A DNA stretch of 64,000 bases from an uncultured Roseobacter sp. (GTDB lineage: Bacteria; Pseudomonadota; Alphaproteobacteria; Rhodobacterales; Rhodobacteraceae). Of the stretch, positions 23,504 through 32,357 are shown piece after piece. How positions within the stretch are numbered: the first letter of the stretch is position 1; every line of letters starts with the position of its first letter. The DNA is taken from assembly GCF_947492555.1 (NCBI RefSeq), contig NZ_CANLNE010000003.1, positions 310,001 to 374,000 on the forward strand. Reading direction: 5' to 3'. The notes beneath the pieces were generated by a model. The model was not told the origin of the DNA. It saw only the letters and a program-made list of their open reading frames with translations, and did no database searches. Both the position numbers and the translations under genes were made by a program.

Positions 23504-26335
23504 GTGACAGGTGACACGCGGGTCGTGGCCGTTTTGGGCCCGACCAACACAGGCAAGACCACCTATGCCATCGAACGGATGCTGGGCCACCGCACAGGGG
23601 TGATCGGTCTGCCGTTGCGGCTTTTGGCGCGCGAAGTTTACGACCGGGTGGTTGCCGCGCGGGGCCCTTCCGTAGTTGCCCTGGTGACAGGCGAGGAGCG
23701 GATCGTGCCGCCGCGCACGCAGTATTGGATCTGCACGGTTGAGGCGATGCCCGATGGCATCGGCTGTGACTTTCTGGCCGTCGATGAAATCCAGCTCTGC
23801 GCCGACCCTGAGCGTGGCCATGTGTTCACCGACCGGTTGCTGCGCGCGCGAGGGTTGCACGAGACGCTGTTTCTGGGCGCCGACACCATGCGCGGCCCGA
23901 TCCGCGCGTTGGTGCCGCAGGCGCAATTCGTTCAGCGCGAGCGCATGTCCGAATTGACCTATGTTGGTCCGAAAAAGATAAGCCGGATGAAGCCGCGCAG
24001 CGCCATCGTCGGGTTTTCGGTTGAGAATGTATATGCCATCGCCGAACTCATTCGCCGCCAGAAGGGCGGTGCGGCGGTGGTCATGGGTGCGCTCAGCCCG
24101 CGTACGCGCAACGCGCAGGTCGACATGTACCAGAACGGCGAGGTGGATTATCTGGTGGCGACCGACGCCATCGGCATGGGGCTGAACCTTGACGTGGATC
24201 ACGTGGCGTTTTCGGCTCTGTCGAAATTCGACGGGCGGCGGATGCGGCCCCTGGCCCCGAACGAGCTGGCCCAGATCGCCGGGCGTGCCGGGCGGGGTAT
24301 GAAAAACGGTACCTTCGGGGTCACGGGCGATGCTTCCCCGCTGGACGAAGGCGTGGCTGAGGCAATCACATCGCATCGGTTCACGCCGCTGAAAAAGCTC
24401 AACTGGCGCAATCACGCGTTGCGATTCGGCACCATCGACAGTCTGATCGCCAGCCTTGAAGCCCCACCGAATGACGAGGTGCTGGTCAAAGCCCGTGAAG
24501 CGGACGATTTGGGCGCCCTCAAGGTGCTGGCACAGGACGCCGAAGTGGCGGCGCGGTGCACCGATGGGCCCTCCGTCAGGCTGTTGTGGGACGTGTGCCG
24601 CATTCCCGATTTTCGCGGCATCAGCCACGCCGAGCACACAAGCCTTCTGGAGGCGATTTTCAACCATTTGCATGAGCGTGGCACCTTGCCCGACGACTGG
24701 CTGGCGCAGCGCATCAACAGAATTGATCGAACCGATGGCGACATTGATGCGTTATCCAAGAGATTGGCGTTTATCCGCACGTGGACATATGTCGCGCAGC
24801 GCAAAGGCTGGACGATTGATGAAAGTCATTGGCGGGAGCAAACGCGTTCTGTAGAAGACCGATTGTCGGACGCGCTGCACGAGCGTCTGACGCAAAGATT
24901 TGTAGACCGGCGCACATCCGTGCTCTTGCGCCGGCTCGGCCAGAAGGAAGCCATGGTGGCAGAAGTATCGAATACCGGCGAAGTAACCGTCGAAGGTGAG
25001 TTTGTAGGGCGGTTGGAAGGTTTCCGCTTTTCACAGGACAAGGGTGCCGGTGGCGCCGAGGCGAAGACGATCAAATCGGCGGCGCTGCAGGCGCTTGGGC
25101 CGCAGTTCCATCTGCGCGCGGATCGGTTCTACAATGCGCCCGACACGGAGATCGATTTCACCGAGCAAGGCGGTCTTGTCTGGGGCAAGGACGCGGTCGG
25201 CAAACTGGTGGCCGGTGCCGATGCGCTGAAGCCGCAGGTCGAGGTGTTTGTGGATGATGTTGCGGGCCCGGAGGTTGCGCAAAAAGTGCAGCGCCGGTTG
25301 CAGCATTTCATTGACCGCAAGATTGCAGCCCTGTTCGAGCCGCTGTTGAACCTCAGCCGGGATGAGGAACTTACCGGTCTGGCGCGCGGGTTCGCCTTCC
25401 AGATGGTGGAGGCCCTGGGTGTGCTGCCACGCGCCTCTGTAGCCGAAGATGTAAAGGCGCTGGATCAGGATGCGCGCGGTGCATTGCGCAAGCACGGCAT
25501 CCGTTTTGGTCAGTTCACGATCTTTATGCCGCTTCTCCTGAAACCCGCGCCGACGCGCTTGCGGTTGGTGCTGTGGTCCTTGATGCAGGGCGTGCAGGAT
25601 TTCCCTGAAGCCCCGCCGCCTGGTCTGGTGACCATTCCGGCGGACAAGACGGCCCCGGCCGGTGCCGACACGATGTCCGGCTACCGCATCGCAGGGGAAC
25701 GCGCGATCCGCATCGACATGCTGGAGCGGCTGGCCGATATGCTGCGCGGTGAAAACTCGCGCGCGGGTTTTGAGGCCAACGCCGATATGCTGTCGATTAC
25801 CGGGATGACATTGGAGCAGTTTGCCGATCTCATGCAGGGTCTTGGATACAAGGCCGACAAAGGCGAGCGGACCAAGGTGAAACCGGTCGATGCCGTGGTG
25901 ACACCAAGCGAGCCCGTACCAGCGGAGGGCGACACACCGGTCATGGATCAGGCGGAGGCTGCCGAGGCTCCTGCGGTTCCAACGCCGGAGACACCTGACA
26001 GCGAAACGCCCGTACCGGTGACCCCAGCGGAAGAAACGCCCATCGGGGAAGCGCCCGATGCAGAGGAGGCGGGTCCGGAGCTTGAGACCTTCTACACCTT
26101 CACGTGGGGCCGCCCGCCGCGCAACGCCGGTGCGCCCAACCGACGACAGGGTGGGGAGCGTCCACAGGGCAAAGGCAAAGGGAAACCGGGCGGCAAGGGC
26201 AAACGCGGGGGACCGCGTGGCGAAAAGGATAAGGGCGCGCAGAAGTTCTCGGCCAGACCGCCCAAGCCGGAAAAGAAGATCGACCCGGACAACCCCTTTG
26301 CCGCTGCCCTCATGGGGCTGAAGGACACCAAGTGA
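23504..26335 (+). CDS. SUV3-like superfamily 2 RNA helicase with long charged C-terminal tail
   Basis: The 943-residue protein opens with Walker A GPTNTGKT (Lys18) and has VDEIQLCADPERGHVF (motif II, about residue 90), ATDAIGMGLNLDVDHVAFSALSKFDG and ELAQIAGRAGRG, the signature of the mitochondrial SUV3 helicase group found in alphaproteobacteria. The N-terminal 500 residues hold the helicase core; a middle region resembles the SUV3 C-terminal domain; the last 130 or so residues are low complexity, first rich in Pro/Glu, then in Gly/Lys/Arg, probably RNA binding. GTG at 23504 follows GAAGGACAGC. Substrates are unknown. Confidence 0.88.
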   Translation: MTGDTRVVAVLGPTNTGKTTYAIERMLGHRTGVIGLPLRLLAREVYDRVVAARGPSVVALVTGEERIVPPRTQYWICTVEAMPDGIGCDFLAVDEIQLCADPERGHVFTDRLLRARGLHETLFLGADTMRGPIRALVPQAQFVQRERMSELTYVGPKKISRMKPRSAIVGFSVENVYAIAELIRRQKGGAAVVMGALSPRTRNAQVDMYQNGEVDYLVATDAIGMGLNLDVDHVAFSALSKFDGRRMRPLAPNELAQIAGRAGRGMKNGTFGVTGDASPLDEGVAEAITSHRFTPLKKLNWRNHALRFGTIDSLIASLEAPPNDEVLVKAREADDLGALKVLAQDAEVAARCTDGPSVRLLWDVCRIPDFRGISHAEHTSLLEAIFNHLHERGTLPDDWLAQRINRIDRTDGDIDALSKRLAFIRTWTYVAQRKGWTIDESHWREQTRSVEDRLSDALHERLTQRFVDRRTSVLLRRLGQKEAMVAEVSNTGEVTVEGEFVGRLEGFRFSQDKGAGGAEAKTIKSAALQALGPQFHLRADRFYNAPDTEIDFTEQGGLVWGKDAVGKLVAGADALKPQVEVFVDDVAGPEVAQKVQRRLQHFIDRKIAALFEPLLNLSRDEELTGLARGFAFQMVEALGVLPRASVAEDVKALDQDARGALRKHGIRFGQFTIFMPLLLKPAPTRLRLVLWSLMQGVQDFPEAPPPGLVTIPADKTAPAGADTMSGYRIAGERAIRIDMLERLADMLRGENSRAGFEANADMLSITGMTLEQFADLMQGLGYKADKGERTKVKPVDAVVTPSEPVPAEGDTPVMDQAEAAEAPAVPTPETPDSETPVPVTPAEETPIGEAPDAEEAGPELETFYTFTWGRPPRNAGAPNRRQGGERPQGKGKGKPGGKGKRGGPRGEKDKGAQKFSARPPKPEKKIDPDNPFAAALMGLKDTK

Positions 26336-26713
26336 TTGGCTGAAAAACTCCGCCTCGACAAATGGCTCTGGCATGCGCGGTTCTTCAAAACCCGCTCGCT
26401 GGCGGCCACGCGGGTGGCGGCAGGGGATGTGCGCGTCAACGGCGTGCGCACCGAAAAACGCAGCCAGATGGTCGGGCCCGAGGATGTGCTGACCTTTGCC
26501 CAGGGCGATCACGTTCGGGTGATCCGCATCCTGGCTATCGGCGTGCGACGCGGTCCGGCCCCCGAAGCACAGACGCTTTATATCGATTTGTCCCCGCCGG
26601 AGCCCAGATCAAAGGAAACCGCCCCGGAAAACCCCGGGTTTGAGGGAAAAGGTCGCCCGACAAAGCGGGATCGTCGCATCCTTGATCTTTCTAAGGCGCG
26701 CTCCCTTGAATGA
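26336..26713 (+). CDS. S4-domain RNA-binding protein (Hsp15-like)
   Basis: The 125-residue protein has an S4 domain at residues 5-60 (LRLDKWLWHARFFKTRSLAA; VRVNGVR) like Hsp15, which rescues 50S subunits with a stuck nascent chain. The basic C-terminal tail (FEGKGRPTKRDRRILD) is typical. The start is a TTG directly after the helicase stop (TGATTG), so the gene is probably translated by re-initiation. Its position behind an RNA helicase supports an RNA role. Confidence 0.85.
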   Translation: MAEKLRLDKWLWHARFFKTRSLAATRVAAGDVRVNGVRTEKRSQMVGPEDVLTFAQGDHVRVIRILAIGVRRGPAPEAQTLYIDLSPPEPRSKETAPENPGFEGKGRPTKRDRRILDLSKARSLE

Positions 26714-26764
26714 TCGGGTTGGCTCATTTAGCTACCCTTCAGAGACTGGGGAAAAGAGGGTCCG

Positions 26765-27103
26765 ATGACCTATATCGTGAACGACAGCTGCATTGCCTGC
26801 AAATACACCGACTGCGTCGAAGTGTGTCCGGTGGATTGCTTTTACGAAGGTGAGAATATGCTGGTCATTCACCCCGATGAATGCATTGATTGTGGAGTCT
26901 GCGAGCCTGAGTGCCCCGCGGATGCGATCCGCCCGGATACCGAGCCGGACACGGAGAAATGGGTCGAATTCAACCGCAAGTATTCTGAGATGTGGCCGGT
27001 CATCATCACCAAGAAAGACCCGCTGCCGGATGCGGAAGAGCGCGATGGTGAGACAGGGAAGCTCGAAAAGTACTTTTCCGAGAAGCCCGGCGAGGGTGGG
27101 TAA
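26765..27103 (+). CDS. fdxA: 7Fe-8S ferredoxin FdxA
   Basis: This 112-residue ferredoxin has cysteines at 9, 12, 17, 21, 25, 40, 43, 46 and 50, the arrangement of the Azotobacter FdI type: C9, C17 and C50 for the 3Fe-4S cluster and C21, C40, C43 and C46 for the 4Fe-4S cluster. The C-terminal extension ([13 protein letters not shown] onwards) is also typical. Its electron partners are unknown. GAGGGTCCG precedes the ATG. A 295-bp gap with a terminator-like hairpin separates it from carD. Confidence 0.93.
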   Translation: MTYIVNDSCIACKYTDCVEVCPVDCFYEGENMLVIHPDECIDCGVCEPECPADAIRPDTEPDTEKWVEFNRKYSEMWPVIITKKDPLPDAEERDGETGKLEKYFSEKPGEGG

Positions 27104-27192
27104 GGCAAATTTCGCGCTGATTCGAAGCGATTCGCGTAAATATTTAGGCCTTAATCTCTTCGTTTCGCGGTGTTTTCCTTGAATTGACGCAG

Positions 27193-27218
27193 GGTCCGCT
27201 TTTTTGCGGTCCGTTTTT
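27193..27218 (+). terminator. Terminator-like hairpin after fdxA
   Basis: GGTCCGC/GCGGTCC pairs with one mismatch around a loop of six T, followed by GTTTTTG, 90 bp after the fdxA stop. The rest of the 295-bp fdxA-carD gap shows no gene; an AT-rich stretch around 27215-27235 could hold the carD promoter but I cannot define it. Confidence 0.5.
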
Positions 27219-27398
27219 GTGTTATATTACTTTCACAAAGCAATAACGGATATGCTCATCGCCTTGCGACCTGATTGGTGGCTGGCACTGGAAAATCGAT
27301 CGGCACACACTCGGACGCGCGGCCTCACGGTCAACGCTCGGTGTGTTTTTGACTGTCGAAACTCTGCGGGGCCGCTGCCGTTTTCTAAGGAACACTGA

Positions 27399-27911
27399 AT
27401 GACCAAATCGAAGAAACTTGATTTCCGCCCGAACGAATTCGTCGTCTACCCCGCGCATGGCGTGGGTCAAATTCTGTCGATCGAGGAACAGGAAGTGGCC
27501 GGGATCTCGCTGGAGCTCTTTGTGATCTCCTTCGAGAAGGACAAGATGACGCTGCGGGTGCCGACGCATAAGGCGACGGAAATCGGGATGCGGGCGCTGA
27601 GCTCGCCGGATGTGATCACCCATGCGATGAAGACGCTGAAGGGGAAAGCCAAGGTCAAGCGGGCCATGTGGTCGCGCCGGGCGCAGGAATACGAGCAGAA
27701 GATCAATTCCGGCGACCTGATTGCGATTGCCGAAGTGGTGCGCGATCTGCACCGCACCGATGATCAGCGCGAGCAGAGCTATTCGGAGCGTCAGCTTTAT
27801 GAGGCCGCACTGGAGCGTCTGACCCGCGAAGTGGCCGCTGTGAGCGGTGGCGATGAGTTGGCCGCTGCCAAACAGGTGGGCGACGTATTGGAAAGCCGCG
27901 TCGCGGCCTGA
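27399..27911 (+). CDS. carD: CarD family transcriptional regulator
   Basis: CarD proteins bind the RNA polymerase beta subunit and stabilise open complexes. The 170-residue protein has the N-terminal RNAP-interaction domain (FRPNEFVVYPAHGVGQILSIEEQEVAG, about residues 9-36; KMTLRVPTHKATEIGMR) and a helical C-terminal DNA-binding domain with KRAMWSRRAQEYEQKINSGDL, which holds the conserved Trp. Alphaproteobacterial CarD is found at many promoters. TAAGGAACACTGA precedes the ATG. A strong terminator shared with cobS follows. Confidence 0.93.
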   Translation: MTKSKKLDFRPNEFVVYPAHGVGQILSIEEQEVAGISLELFVISFEKDKMTLRVPTHKATEIGMRALSSPDVITHAMKTLKGKAKVKRAMWSRRAQEYEQKINSGDLIAIAEVVRDLHRTDDQREQSYSERQLYEAALERLTREVAAVSGGDELAAAKQVGDVLESRVAA

Positions 27912-27929
27912 TCCCAACATTGCTCTTGA

Positions 27930-27962
27930 AAAAACCGCGTGTCCGCCGGGCGCGCGGTTTTT
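27930..27962. terminator. Bidirectional terminator between carD and cobS
   Basis: A perfect 10-bp stem AAAAACCGCG/CGCGGTTTTT with a 13-nt loop lies between the converging carD and cobS stops. It gives a U tract on either strand and is likely used in both directions. Confidence 0.85.
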
Positions 27963-28724
27963 CTATGGTAGCAGCAGCACGAAGACTGCCAGAATGCCAA
28001 CCTCGGCCAGTTGCTGCGTCGCGCCAAGGACGTCGCCGGTCTGTCCGCTAATCTTCTGATGTGCAAGCCAGCCCAACGCGCCGGCGATGGCCAGCGCAAC
28101 CAGCAGGCCGCCAATGGCCGCGCTTCCGACGCTTAGCCCGGCCAGCAAGAGTGCTATGCCCAATCCCAGAACCGCCGTCGGCGCATCCGGACGCCCCACG
28201 CTCTGCGACAGGCCAGCCTCCCGTGCATGAGGCAGGGCGGCCATCATGCAGGGCATCATCGCGCGCGAGAGGGCCGCGGCCGCAACCGCCGACCAGAGGC
28301 CTAGGGGCAGAAGGGTTGCATAGGCGGACCACCTGAGCCCGGTCACGATCAGCAGGGCCAGGATGCCATAGGTGCCGGTTTGGCTGTCCTTCATGATCTC
28401 GAGCCGCCGCGCCCGATCGAAGCCGCCCCAGAAACCGTCTGCCGTGTCGCCAAGCCCATCCTCATGCATGGCACCGGTCAACAGCATCAGAACGGCCAGC
28501 AGACCGCCTGCCGCAAAAACGGCCGGCAACCCCATCGCCAGGAAAATGCTGGCTGCAATCCCGGCAAGTCCCCCGATCACCGCCCCCACAACCGGATAGG
28601 CCCAGCAGGCATGCGCCGCGCGCTCGAATGCGGAGGGCGGCACATGCGGCAGGGGCAGGCGGGTCAGCAAAGACCCTGCGAGCAGAAGATCGGTCAGCCA
28701 GAAAGGGATTTTGTCGGTTTTCAT
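27963..28724 (-). CDS. cobS: Adenosylcobinamide-GDP ribazoletransferase CobS
   Basis: CobS joins adenosylcobinamide-GDP and alpha-ribazole in the last steps of cobalamin assembly, in the inner membrane. The 253-residue protein has about six hydrophobic segments and the family motif [18 protein letters not shown] (about residues 85-102), which binds metal and substrate, followed by [15 protein letters not shown]. It is divergent from cobT with only 81 bp between starts. I see no cobalamin riboswitch in that space. Salvage or full synthesis cannot be judged because other cob genes are outside the window. Confidence 0.94.
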   Translation of the reverse strand: MKTDKIPFWLTDLLLAGSLLTRLPLPHVPPSAFERAAHACWAYPVVGAVIGGLAGIAASIFLAMGLPAVFAAGGLLAVLMLLTGAMHEDGLGDTADGFWGGFDRARRLEIMKDSQTGTYGILALLIVTGLRWSAYATLLPLGLWSAVAAAALSRAMMPCMMAALPHAREAGLSQSVGRPDAPTAVLGLGIALLLAGLSVGSAAIGGLLVALAIAGALGWLAHQKISGQTGDVLGATQQLAEVGILAVFVLLLP

Positions 28725-28805
28725 ACGGTGCCGTGTCGTTCGAGGCTTGTGGGGACGTGTTCATTGGGTAATCAGGTGCGCAGGATGTTGCAACCGAGGG
28801 ACCCC

Positions 28806-29819
28806 ATGACAGCAGCTTTTTCGGACATGGCCGGTTTCCGGTCCCTTCTGGCCGCACAGCCGGGCAGCGATGCCGCAGCCTTTGCCGCCGCCACTGCGCG
28901 AAACGGTCAGTTGACCAAACCGCCCGCCGCGCTGGGACGTTTGGAAGATCTTGCGATTTGGTATGCGGGCTGGCGCGGCACTGCGCGTCCGGTGGTCGAG
29001 AAACCGCAGGTCATTGTCTTTGCTGGCAACCACGGGGTTGCGGCGCAGGGGGTGTCGGCCTTCCCGCCGGAAGTGACCGCGCAGATGGTGCTGAACTTCC
29101 AGCATGGCGGTGCGGCGATCAACCAGTTGGCCAAGACCTTTGGCGCGCAGTTGGACGTGCACGCGCTCGCGCTCGACAGGCCGACCGCGGATTTCACCCA
29201 AACCGCCGCGATGAGCGAGGCGGACCTGGTCGAAGCTCTGCAGACAGGCTGGACAGCGGTGGATGAAGGCGCAGACGTGCTGGTGACCGGCGAGATGGGC
29301 ATCGGCAATACCACTTCTGCAGCGGCGCTGGCGGCGGCTCTTTTTGGCGGCACTGCGTCCGACTGGACCGGGCGCGGCACGGGCGTGGATGATGCGGGCT
29401 TGGAGATCAAGACCCGTGTGGTGGCTGAGGGTGTCGCGCTGCACGGCAGTCAGGGCGATGGTCTGGAGACCCTGCGCCGTTTGGGCGGGCGCGAGGTCGC
29501 TGCCATGGTAGGTGCCATTGCGCGGGCGCGGAGTCTACGCATCCCGGTCCTGCTGGACGGATTCATTTGCTGCGCCGCCGCCGCCTGTCTGGAAAAGACC
29601 GTGGCCGGATCGCTGGATCATTGCGTTGCCAGCCATCTCAGTGCCGAGGGCGCGCATCAAAAGATGCTGGACGCCCTGGGCAAAGAGCCCCTTTTGTCGC
29701 TTGGTCTGCGCTTGGGAGAAGCCTCGGGCGCCGCCCTCTCCATCGGTGTGTTGAAGGGCGCCGTTGCCTGCCTGAGCGGCATGGCCACTTTTGCAGAGGC
29801 CGGTGTCACCGACGCCTGA
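28806..29819 (+). CDS. cobT: Nicotinate-nucleotide--dimethylbenzimidazole phosphoribosyltransferase CobT
   Basis: CobT makes alpha-ribazole phosphate, the lower-ligand precursor used by CobS. The 337-residue protein has [15 protein letters not shown] (about residue 39), [17 protein letters not shown] (about 73), [15 protein letters not shown] (about 162) and the C-terminal [10 protein letters not shown] that holds the catalytic Glu. The ATG at 28806 is chosen because the family N terminus begins there; the longer ORF overlaps cobS. GAGGGACCCC precedes it. Confidence 0.94.
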   Translation: MTAAFSDMAGFRSLLAAQPGSDAAAFAAATARNGQLTKPPAALGRLEDLAIWYAGWRGTARPVVEKPQVIVFAGNHGVAAQGVSAFPPEVTAQMVLNFQHGGAAINQLAKTFGAQLDVHALALDRPTADFTQTAAMSEADLVEALQTGWTAVDEGADVLVTGEMGIGNTTSAAALAAALFGGTASDWTGRGTGVDDAGLEIKTRVVAEGVALHGSQGDGLETLRRLGGREVAAMVGAIARARSLRIPVLLDGFICCAAAACLEKTVAGSLDHCVASHLSAEGAHQKMLDALGKEPLLSLGLRLGEASGAALSIGVLKGAVACLSGMATFAEAGVTDA

Positions 29820-29843
29820 CCCTTGAGCGCTGCGAAAACTGGA

Positions 29844-31718
29844 TCAAGCTTGCTTTTTTTCAGAATCCCGGCTCAGGAAGGCGGTCTCGAGTTCCTTTTG
29901 CAACTCCTTGGCACGGGCGAGATAGGCGGGGTTCTGGCTGGCCGGAACCTCCGGATCCCAGAGCTGTGCCAACTCCTGTACGGAGTGGCGGTCGTGATGG
30001 TAGAAAATCCGCTCCGCCTCCGAGGCCTCGTATTCGCTGAGCCCCATGTTCTCCAGCACATAGCGCCCGGCGCGTAGGGAGCTGTCGAAAAGCTCGCGCA
30101 CGATGTCATCCGCACCGGCCTGGTAGAGTCTGTAAACGTGGGTCCGGTCGCGGGCACGGGCGACGATGTGTAACCCGGGCCGCAGCTTGCGGGCATATTG
30201 CACCAGTTTGATTGCCGCCTCGGAATCATCCAACGCGACGACCAGCACGCGGGCGGACTCCAGACCGGCCGCGCGCAGGATATCGGGGCGGGTCGGATCG
30301 CCCAGAAACCCCTTGAACCCGAAACGTCGCATCACGGCGATGGTTTCCATGTCATGATCAAGCACGACGGTGTTGAAACCATTTGCCTGCACCAGCCGGT
30401 TCACGATCTGACCGAAACGGCCAATGCCTGCGATGATGACCGGCCCCTCGATGTCAATCTCGTCGTCTGGATGTTGTTCACTCGTCTCAGGGGCGCGTTT
30501 TGAGAGCAGATCATAGATGATGAAGAGCAGGGGCGTGATCAGCATCGAAATCGAGATGACGAGCAGCAGCGTTTCCGCCACGCCGCGTGGAATGACCCCC
30601 TGCACGACGGAAAAAGACACAAGGACAAAGCCAAACTCCCCTGCTTGGGCCAGCGCGAGGGTAAAGAGCCAGTGATCCTTGCCCTTGAGTTTGAAAGCGC
30701 GGCCTAGGAAGAACAGGATCAGCCCTTTGATCAGGATGACCAGCAAGGCCATCCCGACGATATTGAGCACATTGTCAAAGAGCAGCGTGAAGTTGATGCC
30801 CGCGCCGACGGTGATGAAAAAGAGCCCCAGAAGCAGGCCCTTGAACGGCTCAAGGTCAGTCTCGAGCTCATGGCGGAATTCAGAGCTGGCCAGCACCACA
30901 CCCGCCAGAAACGCGCCCAAAGCTGGTGAGAGGCCTACCAGCGTCATCAGAAACGAAATACCCACGACAATCAGCAGCGCGAGTGCAGTGTACATTTCGC
31001 GCAGGCGCGCAGAATGGATGTATCGGAAAACAGGGCGCGTCAGGAAGATGCCCGCAAAGATGACCGCCGCGATGGCCGCGATGGTCACCAGCGTCACGCC
31101 CCAGCCGGGCAAGCCTTCGACCAGAGACAGGCTGTGATGCGCCTTGTCATGGGCCTCCTCGCCGCTGCGCTGGATCGAGCCATCGGTGGCAATCTGCGCC
31201 GGCACTGTGGCGACGAGCAGCGGCAGAAAGGCGAGGATGGGAATAACGGCAATGTCCTGCGTCAACAGAACAGAAAAGACAGATCTCCCGCCACTTGTCT
31301 GCATCAGGCCTTTTTCGGAAAGGGTTTGCAGAACGATCGCGGTGGAACTCAGCGACAACGCCAGACCAATGGCAAGTGCAACACCCCATGGCTGATTGTA
31401 AGCCATGGCGATCCCCATGAGCGCAAGCGCGCTGATCGTGATTTGCAACCCGCCCAATCCGATGAGCCTGTGCCGCATGTCCCAGAGGGCACGCGGTTCG
31501 AGTTCCAACCCGATCAGGAAGAGCATCATCACCACGCCGAATTCGGCGAAATGCTGCAAATCCTCTGTTTCAGACCCGACCAGTCCCAGAAGCGGGCCGA
31601 TGATGATCCCCGCGGCCAAGTAGCCCAGCACCGACCCCAGCCCCAGGCGCGAGGCGAAAGGCACCGCAATGACGGCGGCGGCCAGGTAGATCGAGGCCTG
31701 GAACAGGAAGCTATCCAT
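29844..31718 (-). CDS. CPA2 family monovalent cation:proton antiporter with RCK domain (KefB/KefC-like)
   Basis: The 624-residue protein has about 12 membrane segments in residues 1-380 (LGYLAAGIIIGPLLGL; LLTQDIAVIPILAFLPL; LGAFLAGVVLASSEFRHELE), then an RCK/TrkA-N nucleotide-binding domain with GIGRFGQIVN (about residue 425) and a conserved FLGDPTRPDILRAAG segment. It probably exchanges K+ for H+ under nucleotide control. The C-terminal tail is charged and likely coiled. No KefF/KefG ancillary gene is adjacent, so glutathione gating is doubtful. It faces the Lrp-family gene on the same strand, 25 bp downstream of it. Confidence 0.9.
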   Translation of the reverse strand: MDSFLFQASIYLAAAVIAVPFASRLGLGSVLGYLAAGIIIGPLLGLVGSETEDLQHFAEFGVVMMLFLIGLELEPRALWDMRHRLIGLGGLQITISALALMGIAMAYNQPWGVALAIGLALSLSSTAIVLQTLSEKGLMQTSGGRSVFSVLLTQDIAVIPILAFLPLLVATVPAQIATDGSIQRSGEEAHDKAHHSLSLVEGLPGWGVTLVTIAAIAAVIFAGIFLTRPVFRYIHSARLREMYTALALLIVVGISFLMTLVGLSPALGAFLAGVVLASSEFRHELETDLEPFKGLLLGLFFITVGAGINFTLLFDNVLNIVGMALLVILIKGLILFFLGRAFKLKGKDHWLFTLALAQAGEFGFVLVSFSVVQGVIPRGVAETLLLVISISMLITPLLFIIYDLLSKRAPETSEQHPDDEIDIEGPVIIAGIGRFGQIVNRLVQANGFNTVVLDHDMETIAVMRRFGFKGFLGDPTRPDILRAAGLESARVLVVALDDSEAAIKLVQYARKLRPGLHIVARARDRTHVYRLYQAGADDIVRELFDSSLRAGRYVLENMGLSEYEASEAERIFYHHDRHSVQELAQLWDPEVPASQNPAYLARAKELQKELETAFLSRDSEKKQA

Positions 31719-31743
31719 GTGGGTGACGTCTCCTCATCGGGGG

Positions 31744-32199
31744 TCAGGTGGGCAGGGGCCCATCGGATTTCAGCTGGTCCATCACGATCTGACTATGCAC
31801 CCGCGCCACAGCCGGATGCGGCAGCAGCACGTCATGGATCAGCGCATTCAGGGCCGGTAAATCAGCGCAGTAAACCCGCAAAAGATAATCCGCATCGCCG
31901 GTCATTGTCCATGCGCTCGTAATCTCCGAACGGGTGTTGACGAGGCGCGCAAAGCTCTTGGAGTGATCCGGTCCGTGCGTGCCCAGATGCACTTGCACAA
32001 AGCCCTGAACGTGCAGTCCCAGATGCGCGGGATCGAGCCGGGCGACATAGGCGCGAATGTAGCCGTCGGCTTCCAGCCGCTGGCGGCGGCGGCCTGCCTG
32101 GCTGGAGGAGAGATTCAACATCTCGCCCAATTGCTGCGCCGTCAGATGGGCGTTGCGTTGCAGCGCTTGCAAGAGGCGGGTGTCGGTGTCGTCAAGCAT
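31744..32199 (-). CDS. Lrp/AsnC family transcriptional regulator
   Basis: The 151-residue protein has an N-terminal helix-turn-helix (LDDTDTRLLQALQRNAHLTAQQLGE region; SQAGRRRQRLEADGYI) and a C-terminal RAM ligand-binding domain (VQVHLGTHGPDHSKSF; AWTMTGDADYLLRVYC). The ATG at 32199 is preferred to an upstream GTG. It is divergent from the 4-hydroxyphenylpyruvate dioxygenase gene, 158 bp away, so it is a good candidate regulator of tyrosine or aromatic amino-acid breakdown. That link is inferred from position. Confidence 0.88.
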   Translation of the reverse strand: MLDDTDTRLLQALQRNAHLTAQQLGEMLNLSSSQAGRRRQRLEADGYIRAYVARLDPAHLGLHVQGFVQVHLGTHGPDHSKSFARLVNTRSEITSAWTMTGDADYLLRVYCADLPALNALIHDVLLPHPAVARVHSQIVMDQLKSDGPLPT

Positions 32200-32233
32200 G
32201 ATGCGGGTCTTTCGCACGTGTTGCGCCTATCAT

Positions 32234-32246
32234 GCGGAAATTCCGC
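32234..32246. promoter_or_regulatory. Dyad GCGGAAATTCCGC between lrp-type gene and hpd
   Basis: GCGGAA-A-TTCCGC is a perfect inverted repeat with one central base, 35 bp before the regulator start. Related patches (GCGCGGAAAATGCGCG near 32275, AAAATTCGCGCA near 32310) occur between it and hpd. They are candidate sites for the Lrp-type protein, which usually binds several spaced sites. Confidence 0.4.
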
Positions 32247-32357
32247 GCCGTAGTCGATGCCCGACATGGAGATTGCGCGGAAAATGCGCGTGAAAGGCGG
32301 TACTCTGCTCAAAATTCGCGCATCGGGCGCGACTCGCTTTGCTGACTGGAGATCACC

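Noticed and set aside
25031-26512. 493-codon minus-strand frame under the helicase and S4 genes
   Set aside because: It is the antisense of clearly conserved helicase sequence and has no domain or ribosome binding site.
28725-28805. Possible cobalamin riboswitch between cobS and cobT
   Set aside because: The space is only 81 bp and lacks the conserved B12-box sequence.
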